A stretch of DNA of 64,000 nucleotides from Lithospermum erythrorhizon (Eukaryota; Streptophyta; Magnoliopsida; Boraginales; Boraginaceae), in assembly GCA_019722365.1 (NCBI GenBank), contig JADFUC010000511.1, forward strand, positions 868,001 through 932,000. The letters run 5' to 3'. Below the pieces are notes generated by a model. It was given only the letters and a program-made list of their open reading frames with translations, was not told the origin of the DNA and ran no database searches. Shown here piece after piece: positions 37,510 through 50,059 of this stretch. The translations under genes were made by a program, and so were the position numbers. Numbering within the stretch: the first letter of the stretch is position 1; each line of letters opens with the position of its first letter.

Positions 37510-37848
37510 TTGCTTCAAGAATCTCTGCTATACTGACAAATTCGTCGGAAAAGAATGAAGAGAATGTTCTTTTGTGTGGCGAAATCAAGAATGTTTTCCA
37601 GGGCTTGTCGTTGAACCGTGGCGCCTAATGGATTTGATGGATTTGTAATTAGTGCACCTCTGATTTTAATGTTTTTGGATTCTGCATCAGCATAAACTGC
37701 TTCCAGTGCTTCTTGTGTTATCTGGACCTGGTAATTGTTTGAGCTATCACAATGAACTGGAACAATTTTTACACCAGTTTCCATCTCAAGTCTATGTCAA
37801 ACCTGTAACATTTTAACATGATACAGTTAGGGGTCGTTATCATGCAAA
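37510..37848 (-). pseudogene. Truncated ACC synthase exon 4 fragment with part of intron 3
   Basis: It matches window positions about 497-855 (exon 4 and the end of intron 3 of the ACC synthase at the left edge) at high identity. It keeps [14 protein letters not shown] and [20 protein letters not shown]. It lacks about 29 bases, which removes the SDEIYSG block. One base is lost after the DLRW codons, shifting the frame near the exon start, and six bases are gained (NNYQVQITQ in place of NNFQITQ). The PLP lysine region and exons 1-3 are absent. It cannot encode an enzyme. The flanking sequence differs from the parent locus. Confidence 0.9.
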
Positions 37849-38235
37849 ACAGATTCTTTGGCATAATGTTATTATTGCAGATTGTGTCAATTCTATTAAT
37901 CTGGTGCATCAAAATAATTAGTTAATTCCTCATTCCTATTTCTAATATAGTATTCCGTAATCATCACTAACATATATAAAAGTGTGAATAAGGATTGTGG
38001 TCCTTTAAGGATTGTGTTTATTTTCTTTTCACATTATAAATTACTAAAGGACAATGATTTTTACATTCCATTTCTTGATTATAACACTCAAATTCTTTGT
38101 AATTTTTCATCCACTTTTACACTAAAAGTGGAGTGTCATTATCACTCATTGGAGTGTAAAAATCGTTGGTCTTACTAAATTATCCTTTTATCTAAAAATC
38201 TAAAATTTAGGAATATTAATAGGAATTAATTAATA
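37849..38235. repeat. Left part of a segment duplicated at 50.06 kb
   Basis: CAGATT-, AATGTTATTAT-GCAGATTGT, TTAAT-TTGTGCATCAA and TTCCTAAT-type blocks at 37,850-37,960 match about 50,060-50,150 in the same orientation. Confidence 0.5.
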
Positions 38236-38468
38236 CTCTATTCATTTTTTTATTTTTTTTTATTTGACGTTTTCGTATATTGAGTGGAACTTTGACTTTC
38301 AATTATTCTTAAATTATATGTTCAAAAATTATATTATGAAACTATTTTTTTCAAATATGAATCTAATGATATAACTTTTATATTTATTAAAATAACAAGT
38401 AATTAGTAATTAATGTTTAAAGTCTCACATTGATATATGAAAACGTCAAATAAAAAAAACGGAGATAG
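38236..38468. mobile_element. Stowaway-like MITE, 233 bp
   Basis: Long terminal inverted repeats: the left end CTCTATTCATTTTTTT then TATTTGACGTTTTC, and the right end, reverse-complemented, CTATCTCCGTTTTTTTTATT then TGACGTTTTC. TA target duplications are at 38,234-38,235 and 38,469-38,470. The interior is AT-rich and non-coding. This is the layout of Tc1/mariner-derived MITEs. Confidence 0.8.
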
Positions 38469-38470
38469 TA

Positions 38471-39354
38471 TTAAGTATTCAGCATACTTTATATTTGCAT
38501 ATGTGTAAGATTATCACTTGGAAGTGAATCATCAACATATACATACGGTTTGAGGATGATACATTATATACATTTGACATATATATACTTTATAATTGTC
38601 GTGCATCATACTTTTTAATTAACTTTGTTTATTTGTCTTCAGTACATGTTTAATGATTCAATGGTACACAATTATTTTTGCTCAATTTGACATGTATAAC
38701 TTGTTGGTTATTCTTAACGGAGGAATAAGCTTATAACTACTTAATGTACAAAAATAATAAACAAAATTGACTACAAGTGTGTATCTTATTTCGGCTATCA
38801 TTAACGAGGTTGGCAATGAATCAATTGCTCACAATACCCAAAAATGTAATATTCTCAAAGATTGTTCAAATTAAATATCCTACTACTTCCGTGACGCTAT
38901 TTAATGACAAAAGACAAACTGTAAACAAGCTGATTTAAAACTTGTTTTTCTCTAGGAGGGGAAGCCGAGGGGGTATAGGAGTTTTGATTTCATGAATCAA
39001 AATATGAGCATTAGATTTTTTAATTGTATTTAATGTGCTGCTACTCTATATAGGCAAAATACTAGAGTTTTAATTGTATTTAATGCCACTCATAGCAAAT
39101 ACTAGAGAGTTTCAGAAGATAAAATTCTCAAAATCTATCTTCCACAAATTTCAAATTAAGCTAATGAGTTCCATGAGATTCTCAATTTTTCGTCGCGAAT
39201 GTTTTTTCACGCTCACTTTTATACTCGCCAAGTTTATAATACATTTATTATATAGTTCGATTTATCAAGCTAATTTCAAGCATTTAATTGATAAGAGTAA
39301 TATATTAAATAATATCAACCGAATATTATATTTAATATATGTATTTCTGTGAGC
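38471..39354. other. AT-rich DNA inserted within the duplicated copia segment
   Basis: In the copy at 50.1-50.3 kb the flanking blocks are only about 130 bp apart, so 38.0-39.35 kb is largely inserted DNA. It includes a Stowaway-like MITE. The 92-codon plus frame at 39,074-39,352 has no recognised domain. Confidence 0.4.
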
Positions 39355-40170
39355 GCACTCCTGCTCACCCGAATTTAATTGAGCAAGTCGCTTTGTATAG
39401 TTTTTCATGCACTATCAATTCTTGAGGCTTTAAAAAGATTATACATACAATGTCATAGTTTACTGCATGTTAATGACTATCGTTTAACTTTTACACATTT
39501 TGACTGCAAAACTAATACACTCGATTTTAAAAGCTTATATCCATATTTATAAATATTTGACACTGGAACCACAGGCACATGTGATTACCTGCCGCTCATG
39601 GTGCGCCCCACGTATTTCCAAGTTCTTCAACGCCAGCAATTGTCACGAATCCGTGGTCTGCTGCGTCATGCATATCCGCTATGCTGGAAGGCGGCTATCT
39701 ATCCGTCTTCGATATCCCTGGCAACCTCTCCATGACGGCAGATGACTAACCGAATGCCTTTAACGCAGATTAACGTTTAATACCTGTTGAGACAAATTTG
39801 TGCTTGGAAGGGCACACATGCATTTACTCTCTAGTGCTTTATTGTCCAATGAAACCTGCCTACAGTTTTGGGAAGACCATATATTCCACAACCACTTCAT
39901 TGATGGGTCTCACACCTCACTTCATCTCTTTGGAACTTATGTTTAAATCAATTTTCTATGACAGACCAGATCAGTTGATTTTTGTTTGTGTTATGTGTCT
40001 ACCTAATCCTGACATATAAAAATATTGGAAACCAAGCTCATCCTTGTATGTTCATAGGAATATAGGATATCCTTTTGGTAAGAAGGTTTTAAGCTTTTCA
40101 ATCCCACCACTCAAATTGTATTATATTCCAGAGATGTCACCTAATTTGTTGCCAAACTACTTCCCTGATT
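39355..40170 (+). pseudogene. Ty1/copia integrase relic, copy 1
   Basis: Shares CTCACCCGAATTTAA, AACTTTTACACATTTTGACT and AAAACTAATACAC with copy 2. Translation in shifting frames gives parts of the copia integrase region, including GLTPHFI (the 'N-GLTPHE' block), YSFGK and then GYPFGKK, KLFNPTTQ and SRDV, which is the 'GY..G.KGYKL...SRDV' block at the integrase C-terminus. Many stops and frameshifts. A GC-rich piece (39,575-39,745) has ISKFFNASNCHES in one frame, perhaps the decayed integrase catalytic region. Confidence 0.6.
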
Positions 40171-41500
40171 AGACCCGCTCGGCATGCCTCAAGCTCTGTC
40201 GTCAGACAAGGATCCGTAACCAGAGAGAGATCCCTAATATTTTATAAATTATTGACACACCTAATTAATGTAATAATTGTACATAATATTTATCAAATAG
40301 AATCTACATATCAAAATCTACAAATTAAATTGTGCTTTGGAGATTGCTTTCGATTCATCTGTTTCTAAATTTCAATTGGTAAGTGAAAAGTCTACTGTTG
40401 CATGTATGTGCTGCCACACTACCCAAACTTCAAAATGAGTGACAGAAACAGAAACACAAATTTGGCAAGGGAGATGCAAGACCAGGCCAGGCCTAGACTA
40501 TGCCTCAGTATCGACTTAATTACAATTCTTCTTAATACAAGGATGGCACGAAATGAGAGAATTTTCTAATGGACTCAGCTGAATTCTGCCAAGTTGCAGC
40601 TAAAATGTATCAACGCCATTTGTAGTCGAGTCATGAAGTTAGCGGGTAAATAGAAACAAGAACAATTGGAGTCTATCAGATCCTATTATAGAATTAGATG
40701 ATAATTAGGTGTCGATCGGCGAAGACATCCGATGCAAAACCACCGCTCACCAAGTCTTGGTTGATCCAAATTCATTGTAGGCTTTTAGGATTTAGACCAT
40801 GATATCCAACATTTGATCCAGATTCATTGATGTTATTTTTTTACAATAATGAGTATTAGATGTGATTTAATCATTTTGTTAGGATTACTGTGATTTTCTT
40901 TTAAGCATAAGCTCCTCCTTGATATTCTCTTGATTGAGAGATTGAAGTGAATTAGAGCGAAACTGATTTCAATGGCGTCCTTATTATCACATAAGGCTCT
41001 GATACCGTCTCAGCATAATCCTATTGATAATGATGGTGCTTATTTCTTCAACAGAGACTATTATGATACAGTCCATGCTAATAAGCTATTTATTTCTCGT
41101 TTCTGTTGAGTGGACTGGATTTGGCGCATGTTAGAATACTTGGAGCGGAATATGACAATTGGTTTACCTTAAGGAGGCTATTTGCCTTTGTAAGATCCTC
41201 ACCGCATATATATACTCGAAATTTCAGCACTTTGAATTGCCTGTATGTTAATAATGATATTTACTTGACAAATAGTTTTAGGCCGTTTTGATGCATGCAT
41301 TGGTTTCAGCTTCCAAGTATCAAGTGACTCAAACAAGGAAATCTCTTCCACCAGTATGTCCAAAATAATTTGGACTCTACTGAATTCTACAAAGCATGGT
41401 TGGTTTTTCACCATGTCAGTTTACAGAAATCCAACGATTGAGAAATGCTTTACGATTCCAGGCTGCCCAGTTTGATCATTGTTTTGATTATATTTTGTAG
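40171..41500. other. Transposon-derived spacer
   Basis: Contains a PBS-like site (see 40,996-41,011) and short plus-strand frames such as one beginning MASLLSHKALIPSQHNPIDN at 40,973 and one containing LGAEYDNWF at about 41,141, which resembles the 'G.NY..W' block of copia gag. All are broken. Confidence 0.4.
40996..41011 (-). promoter_or_regulatory. Candidate retrotransposon primer-binding site (initiator Met tRNA type)
   Basis: Read on the minus strand, GGTATCAGAGCC matches 12 of the 13 bases of the common plant copia primer-binding sequence TGGTATCAGAGCC. A minus-strand LTR would then lie at higher coordinates (about 41,012 onward) and the leader toward 40,9xx. I could not find the matching second LTR. 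Confidence 0.4.
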
Positions 41501-44110
41501 AAACGCATTTCTTTTACTCTTTTTTAGTGTAAGCTATTTATGCATTACAACTAAGAATGTGAGGCAGACAGACGTAGTGATTAAGCCAAACATTTAAACC
41601 GTGGTATAATCACAAAATAATCAGAATTAACAATTCACTTAAATTTATAAATTAAAAAAAACTTATTTTATGTTGGTCTTAAGCATTGAAACTACAATTC
41701 AATTGTCCAATGCTAAAAGAAAACATATCAGTTTAAATAACCAAATATATGAATATTATTACTTTACAATCTAGATTTTCCTACCCACTATTAGATGAAG
41801 AAAATTCCAACTTGTAGTTGTTCCCACCGCCTCCAAAGTTAGTGTTTTGGACGACGTAAGACCCCTTTTCTTCCACACATCTAACGATAACCGCCTCCTA
41901 AGTACATGCATCGCTAAATCTCTTACCACATCGAACTATTAACCAAAAATCCTTAACTTTGTCATCCAATCTTGTAAAAGTAAAGCAATTTTGAGTAAAA
42001 AATTACTAAAAAAGTAGAAGAAAAGGATTTAGATATAAATTTATAATTTGAAAACCAATTTATTTAAAACTATAAAAAAATAATTAAAAAATTAACGGCG
42101 GGGAGAATAACCACCAAAAATTGGTGGTTTCTTGGAGAAAGTTTTTAGAGGAAAAGAGCGGAGCAAGAGACGCTATGTCGTAATTCTTTTTAATTTGGAA
42201 TCCTTAGCTACTTTTGAAATACAAGAACATAAATTAATTTATCAAAGAAAATGTTTGGAGTCTCTACTAATTATTACACCTAATTCCAAATCAAAGAAAT
42301 AAAATTAAATTACTAATAACAACGCCATTAGAGTCAGATGCAGGCTGCATTTAAGTATTTATGTTTCAAATATTTAAACCGAATAATTAAAATTATGTAA
42401 ATTTATAAATTATACTTTGACTTATATTATATTCTATTTTGTTCATAAAGTTATATGACCTTATAATTTTTAATAATATAATTTTAATAATAGATTTAAA
42501 AGTTTTCTTATCATACCTTTCAGTCACGCTTACTGTAAAGAATCTACATTACGTAATTATTTATTGTTGTGAAAACATGCACCTTTATGTTATTTTATTA
42601 AATATCACTTTCTTTCTTTAACAAAAAATGTACCTTATGTTATTTATTTTATTAGTTAGAAAATATCACTTCTCAATTGATTAGTAAGATAAATTAATAT
42701 TCATAGTTTTACTATTCACTCTTATTTTATGTATTCATTTTAACATATTTAAATTTATTAACTCAATAATATTTGTACAAACTGAATAATATCAAGACTT
42801 TTTTAATGAAATTCTTTCTAATTCCTCCTTAGCCATGCAAAATGAACAAGAAATTAGATATCCTTATTCGAATGCTGGAATACTCCAAAATGAAATTATA
42901 TTTAAAATCAATGGAATAAAGATGATATATTCATTTAAAAAACTATATCTTGTGCAATAATTTTTAATAAAAGTTAAACTCCTCAATAGTATATATGTGA
43001 CTAATATTACTTTATTATGAAAACTTTTAAAATTTTAATATAAATAACAACTTTTAATATAAAAGCGTCACAAGAAGCCATTCAAATAGCACGAGAGTAC
43101 CTATTTGTACATCGAATGTTCATCAATAAAGTGGATAATATATGGCTATTTATGTATGTTTTATTTAGATCATAATATCAATGTAATTATATTATAGAAA
43201 TGGGAAAAAACTAATATAAAGTACATTATTAAACATACTCTTATTTAGTTTACTTAATTAATAAATCATTATTAAATTGTAAAGATTGAATTTTTGAATT
43301 TCCTTCATATATTAAATCTAACTCTATGATTTAATTATTGCATCTATAGTTTATAGATAAAGATATTTTTATTTAAGAATAAAAAACTAACATGTTATAT
43401 ATATTTATGAATAAAAAAATTTAAACAAAATATCTAAACTGCTACCTCCATAATAATTGATTGTCATGTTTCTCGATTGCTACCTTAAATTGATAAACTT
43501 TACTCCTTCATCGATAAAACATAATTTCGATTTGAATAAAATTCTCTAATGTCAATATTAGAAGTACATTGAAAATATTATTATTTCATAATTTACCTAA
43601 ATATTATATACTGTAAATAAAAATATTTTTAAATGACATTTTAATTTGTAAAAACTCAATTTAGACTTAAACAATCTATTACGAATGGAAAAGAGCATTA
43701 GATATTTAACTTGACACATTTTTTTACTGTTGAAATGTAATATAAAAAATATCACAATAATTTAGACAGGTTATTGACAATAGTAATATTCTTTTTAGTT
43801 GAAAATTGCTTTTTAATTTATAATTGAATAATTATCATACAAAAAAAAATAGTATGAGTAGACTAATTCATTGTATTAAAATGAAATTTACTTATTGTTA
43901 TGACAAATTAAAAATCAAAGTAGTATTATATCAAACACTTTTATTTGTCAGTAAAGAAAGTTAAGTGTTTTTTTTATATAATTGTATTGAAAAATATCGA
44001 TAATGAACAAGGTATCATATAAAATGAAACCTTTTCAGAATCATTGTAGATTTTATTATTTATAAATATCACCAATACAACAAAAACCCTACGGGTAAAC
44101 CCTTATATGT
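41501..44110. other. AT-rich intergenic DNA with a MITE-like segment
   Basis: The segment at about 41,820-42,230 resembles the MITE-like DNA at 33.7-34.1 kb and 51.18-51.30 kb (TGGTGGTTTCTTGGAGAAA, GTCGTAATTCTTTTTA). The remainder, 42.3-44.1 kb, is very AT-rich without a frame of note. Confidence 0.4.
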
Positions 44111-44965
44111 GACAAAACAATTTATCAAATCAGACGTGCCTCGGACTTTCAACTATCAAGCCCCTAAACGGATTGCCTGATCGCTTCGGTGATGGATTTT
44201 GAATTTGCAAATTTCGACTCGATTTGGGCTTTCAGTTCGATTTGGGCCCTATTGCAATGGGACTTGATTTCAGGTAATGGACCTGTATGATTCTAAGTTT
44301 TAATTTTGATTCGTGCTGGGGACTGTCACATTTATCCTGCCTCGTATTCTGATCAGGCCCCAATTCGATGTCGACCAGATAAGAGTCCTGACCAACGCGA
44401 CTTTGACTGTATGGTAACACTCGAAGTCTGACTCGGTCTTGACTCGATACGGTCCCAGCCTGCAGGCTTCCTAGTAGCGTATAATTCAGCATTTTGCCTG
44501 CCCTGGACTTGACTTGGGTTTTGTAGACTCGAAAGTCGTGGACTTAGATCTGATTACTTCCTGTTCAGCAGCAGGTCTTAACATTGATCTCGCATAGCCT
44601 GGGACTGATCAGCTATCGCCTTATCCCGGAGCTTCAAAGCATATCGTCAAGAGGATATACTAGATCGCTACGTAGGATGCCTTAGCAGCCTACTCCGCTC
44701 TTTTCCCATAATGACAGGCTATGCAGCCTATATCCTACCAGCAGATTTACTACAAGAGGCATTTATAGCTTAATCATGTAGTTTATTTATTCTATGATCT
44801 CAATGCCTTTATTTTCACGCTTGTATTTCGATCCCCGAAATTCACAAGGCTTTAGCAAAGAATTCAACCTTGTTCCTAGTTCTAAGTGTCTATTTTGTTA
44901 AGTCAAGATTTTTATGTTTTACTCGGGCTCAATTTAGGCACCCGTTTAGGTTTCACCTCTTGAAA
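44111..44965. mobile_element. LTR-like unit related to family A
   Basis: GC-richer, with repeated 'GACTCGATTTGGG', 'TTCGATTTGGGCC' and 'GACTTGACTTGGG' words like 8.0-8.7 and 23.1-23.5 kb. It ends in a stretch comparable to the 'TTATTCCTATAT...CAAGTTTATG' region. No coding capacity. Confidence 0.4.
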
Positions 44966-47160
44966 ATAGTGGGTGATTATAATGACTTCAAAGATCGCAT
45001 CGAATCACATTAATTTATAACCCAGCACGTATGTGAATAAAGATGGTGACACAAATTTTACCATAGACGAATGTTAGAAATCGTGCATTTAGGAATCGCT
45101 TCGATGTAACGTTAAAAAGTAACGGTTGTTAACGCCCAAGAGCAGTGGATGCTGAAATGCAGATATTAGATCTCATAAATATATTCATTGGAAATACCCG
45201 ATTGCAAATTGATTTACTTACATTTAATGATTACGGCGGCTTACTAGGTTCGTCATGTATCTATATATTAATATAATGTTCGGTTAACATAAATTAATAT
45301 ATTACTCGGTCAATCAGAGCCCAAGAGTGCCACACACTACAATATGGAATTCACTAATCATCTTTTAGAAAAGATGAAAGCAAACCCCTCTTTCTCCTAT
45401 CCACCCTCATAAAATGTCCGCTGAATTTAGATTGTACAACCGATTTAATAACTCAAGTTATATTCCCGTATATATATATATATATAAGTTCAATATATAT
45501 TAATTATTTAGACAATTAGTCTTTAGGATATAAGCGTATTGAGATTAGGGGTTATGATGCTTACGAGAGTCCGCTCGTCATCTATATATTAAATATAATA
45601 TTCGGTTAATATTATTTAATATATTACTCTTGTCAATTCGTCCTAAGAGATGATACACATACGATAAATTGAACTACTTAACAAAATGTATTATAAACTT
45701 CCCCAGTTTAAAGTGTAAATTGAAGAAAACATTCGGGACGGAAAATCGAGCCATAAGGCTCGAGCCCAACTCGGTTAGGACCGAGTGGTGGGCAGTTTTG
45801 ATGATGAAGAGAGTTGAAGTTTTAGTAGGACTTGGTTCCTTAAAACTCTCATGTGTTATCTACTTAAGTGGCATGATCAAACACAATTACTTTTTTAATG
45901 CTTTTGCTCATATTTTTTATTGCAAGAAATCAAAAACTCCCACTCCATAAACCCCCTTGGCCGAAAATCTCAAGAGGAAGAAACAAGATTTTCTTCCATC
46001 TTTTGTTCCAATTTTATATTTTAATCGTTCTAGTAGACGCATTTGCCGTTCACAATTTATAAAGCGCACGTTTCGAGATACTTCATTTTGGGTATTGTGA
46101 GCAATTTAATTCCGCTGCCAACTTCATTGATTTGATCGACCAAAAGATACACACTTGTAGCCAATTTTGTTTATTGTTTTTGTATAATTGTAGCTGCTTC
46201 TAAATTGCATTCATTAAGCTTCTTTGGGGACCACGATATCAATGTAAGATACCAAATAAAGGGCCTCTTTGAGCTAGGTTACGTGATTACGCTTATGTAA
46301 CAAGCATGAAAAACGTTTTTTGCTTTTAATTTTTGGATCACAGTATGTTTAATTTGGTTTTTAAGATGTTTTTGATTCTTTCATAAGGAATTATGTCGAC
46401 AAAATAATTAAATATGATTAAAATTTAATAATTTTCGAAATCTTTTAATGCGAAAATCTTTCAAATAATAATTCGATTTTATTTAATTTTTTCGTATTTT
46501 TCGCACTAATTTTATGTCGCTTATTAATTGAAACGAATAAAAACCATCGATTTTGTTCTCAATCGTGATGACAAAATCCTCGACGCTACGTCACTTTAGG
46601 CTAACCTGCATCGAATTGCTGAATTCTAATCAGAATCGAGGTGATCGAGTGGGCCTTATTGGGCCGGGCCGGTTTTGTACCCTTTTATACGGTAATATTA
46701 TAAAACATCGCTTTTTTCAATAATACTGGCTTTAACACGAAAAACGATTTTTACCTACCTGGCCGATTTCATAATAACATGGAATTTCTAATAAAATAAA
46801 AATCAGCACCATTTATAAGCCCTCAGAAAAGAACTCCGAAGTTCGATTCGGTGTGGCCGAGGCGAAATTAACCTCATTTGTTCAATCAACTCACCAAGTG
46901 CCCGCCTCTACTTGACGTTAATTTTTTTTATTTTGTTTGATATTTTATCATTAAATTTCAAATTTTTCGGTGTAACTTCCAACCGAACTCTTCTAACGCT
47001 CGGGACCGAATTTCGAAATCTCGAACTTTCGAATCGACCGACCTCCATTTTTTCCTATTGGTTCGAACCTCGAGCCGAAGGAACATCGAATCTTTCGAAT
47101 CTTTCCATTGGAGACTACTCGTTTACACGCAGATCCTAAAATAGACTCCCGATTCTAAAT
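44966..47160. mobile_element. LTR-like region with an internal duplication, upstream of the kelch gene
   Basis: Two related blocks, about 45,190-45,345 and 45,545-45,665, share TCGTCATCTATATATTAA, ATAATATTCGGTTAA and ATATTACTC(T/G). Later sequence (46.56-47.14 kb) is GC-richer, with GGGCCTTATTGGGCCGGGCC at about 46,651. This looks like one or more decayed LTRs. No gag or pol recognised. Confidence 0.4.
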
Positions 47161-47642
47161 ATACAAACCCTAAGCTAAGTAATTGCTTCCTTCAGACATG
47201 TCTTGTTCCTTGATTAGGTCAGACAATTTCACCATTTGTTTGGTTCATTATCTTGTTTGGATGCAAAATCTAATGATTGTTTGAATGTTATGCTTTGATT
47301 CACATATGTATTCTTCAATTCTTTTATTTTCTATATTTGTTATTTTGATTATACCATTGTAACTGTTCGATAAAATGACCATTATAATTTTTTGGCAAAT
47401 TTGTTGAATATATCTCATTATTTCACTTCTAAAACATTCTCTTAAATTATGCTACTACTTTCAATATCAATTTTATATTTATGGCTATATTGATAGAGTT
47501 TTTTGGCAATGTCCCAATCAGATTATTGATTAAGTATAATGTTTATTTGCTAGTTCAATACATTGTATTTTGTTTTTTATCTATTATGATTCTTTATATT
47601 GATTACTCATATTGCTAAAAGAATTAATATTTGACTTTGTAG
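47161..47642. other. T-rich tract upstream of the kelch coding exon
   Basis: Long T-rich sequence ending in GACTTTGTAG, which looks like an acceptor. It is probably an intron behind a leader exon I cannot place. Confidence 0.4.
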
Positions 47643-49924
47643 TTATGCCCATGGACTTGAGCCGCCCAGAGTAATTGGTCAGACGTTGATCCTCCCGTCT
47701 TTCAAAGACGACAACGAGGAAGATGAATGTCGCCAGATTTTCAGCCATCGCCCCTCGACCCCCTGTTCCCAGAAATTTAATTATGACCTAAATAGTTTCC
47801 TCCCCAAAGTTTCAAGTCCCTGAGCCCTGAGGTATGTCTTTGTCTTTTTTTCCCTTTATTATTAACTATTACTACCTGAAACTACACGCTCCGCCAGTTT
47901 TTGACTAATTTTGGACCGAACCCACCTAATAGATTCTCAGGTTTTCAAACCAAAAATCGACTTTTTAAGGCCCAAACAAATCCATTCGGGTTCAGACGCC
48001 GTTAGATCGGGTAGATTGGTCTGACGGACAGTCCTACTGTTAATAACATTAACCGTCCTATTGTACTTTATCAGATAAATATCATGACAGACCCGGCATT
48101 TTGTATAACCTTTCTGACAAAGTACAATATCACTGTTAATGTTAATGTTGTTTGCTGTTTCTGAGTCCATCCTAACTGGACTGCAACCATTGCAGGTCAT
48201 GAACTCGTGTAAACCTGTCTCTGATCAATAATTTTGTAACTGAAAGCATCCTCAGTTAAAACTTAAAGCCTGCATAAAATGATATTTCTGCTCATATTCT
48301 CACCAATTGTAGAGATAATAATATTCATGTTTCATTTATTACTACTTCTTACCTTTTTATTCATGTCCCTGAGCCCTCAGTTTTTGGATCTTCATCTGCC
48401 AAGGCTATATCAGTTTGATTCTTCTTTCTCAAAGCATACGATAGTGCTCGTCTTTGGGTGGTGCACGTTTCCGGGCAGCGGTTTAATTGCTTTTGCTTTT
48501 GATGCGGACCAGGCAGCACTATATCATATTGTGACTAAGGAAGAGTACATAGGACATGAATATGCCGCTGTTGAGGACAGATTGTACTTTGTTGGCGGTT
48601 GTTTCGAAAACCACGATGTCAACCGCGCGTACAATGATTCCCTTATTAGCCTTTATACTTCTTGTTTCGATGACGGAGTAGAACTTGATGATCTTCGTGA
48701 AAGGGCCAAGGCCATCGGTAAGGCTGAGAATGAGAGGAACTTGGAAGTGGAGACCTTCAACTTGAGAACGGGTAACTGGGAGGACATTACCAACGTTACC
48801 AAACTTAATGCCCCTAAGCACGAACACATTGTGTTCACCTTTGAGAGCAAGATTTATGCACTTGCAGCAAAAGAGCCCTATTTGGACCTTGGTAGTGGTT
48901 TTCCGTCATTTGAGTTCCTTGACACAAGCAGTTCCACGGAATCTCCCACTACCTGGACTCATCTTCCTCATCCACCCTTTTTAGCTGTAAATGATATCCG
49001 TCATATCCTTTGGAAGGAAAAGAAGTGCTTGTTTGTTAAGGTCTTAGACGATGCTGCTGAATGCCCTGTTGGATCGTTGTGGAAATTTGATCTCGTGTCT
49101 GAAAAATGGTGTAGTAACACCACAGATCGTTCCAGCACTTTTTATGATCGACAGGCTCATAAATTTCTTAGTAGTCTGGCTGATGTTCCAGCCGTTCATT
49201 TTAAGGGTTGCATCGTTCATAATATATTGTTCTACTTTGAAGATGATAACGTCAATAATGAAGCACGCCTGCTTGTCGGACATGATTTGCGTGGGGAGGA
49301 AGTAATTCTGCGAAGATGGGAGATCGATTTGAAGGATATTTTGCGGGATGAAGGTCTTCGATCATTTTCAAGCTTTGGCTTATCTCACTTGGAACACTTC
49401 ACTTTCTGCCTCTTTATTCATTATACGCCATGTTACAGTTTTCATGTCAATTTCCTCTGCACTTGCATGTTTGAACTGGAGTCGGGCGAAGCAATAGAAC
49501 AAAGTCTATATGAGTCAGACTTCAACCCAATACTTATTAATCGCAAATACTTTCAGGTGCCAACTGGTATTGCATTCGCTTCCCACATCAAACTGTAAGT
49601 TTATCTTCCTTCTAGAATTAAACTCTTTTTTGTCCCCTCCCCCCTAAAACCCAGTAGGATATCTTGGATAAATAATACACCAATTGTTAATTTTTCCCCT
49701 TTGTAAAGCACAACCCTTTGTAAGGCACAACTTGATGCGTGCTCCCATTTGCTTTGATGACAGTTTGTAGGAAGAGTTGCTTTTCTATCATGTTTCTGTT
49801 GGTTGTATGCCTGCTCCTACCTCTATAAATCAACGACCAGCCTTGTTATCCTAGGGTTATCTTTTGTTTTGGCAAATTTCTTCATATCTGAATTATGTAT
49901 TGTTTCAGGGAAACGAGGGACTGA
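47643..49924 (+). CDS. Kelch-repeat (beta-propeller) protein
   Basis: Exons: 47,643-47,831 (5' border uncertain), 48,381-49,594 and 49,909-49,924 (stop TGA). Exon 2 encodes about 404 residues. It shows kelch-type blades: AAVEDRLYFVGGC, then LEVETFNLRTGNWEDI, HEHIVFTFESKIYAL, TTWTHLPHPPF, GSLWKFDLVSEKWCS and VHFKGCIVHNILFYFED. These are the 'hydrophobic-GG ... Y ... W' pattern, although only the first blade keeps the double Gly. Plant relatives are often F-box/kelch adaptors, but no F-box is visible, so the partner is unknown. Exon 1 has an open frame (GLEPPRVIGQTLILPSFKDD) that hits TGA ten bases before the donor. One base added near CCCCAAAG would connect it in frame to exon 2. No signal peptide or membrane segment in exon 2. 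Confidence 0.72.
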
Positions 49925-50059
49925 ACTATGATCTTATCTTGGCTTCCAGTATTGGATATGTAGGACAATTGTCGACTTTCCTGTCAAACTAATATTGACT
50001 AGTAGATTTTTGTTACCTTTATAAACTTGCTGTAGCTTCTCATGTACTTGGTATCTAAA
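49925..50059. other. 3' flank of the kelch gene
   Basis: Presumed 3' UTR, T-rich with TTTGTTACC and TATAAACTTGC words. No strong poly(A) signal picked out. Confidence 0.4.

Noticed and set aside
48519..49283. Several antisense frames (up to 102 codons) opposite the kelch exon
   Set aside because: They mirror a long sense exon with recognisable kelch blades. No splice or start support.
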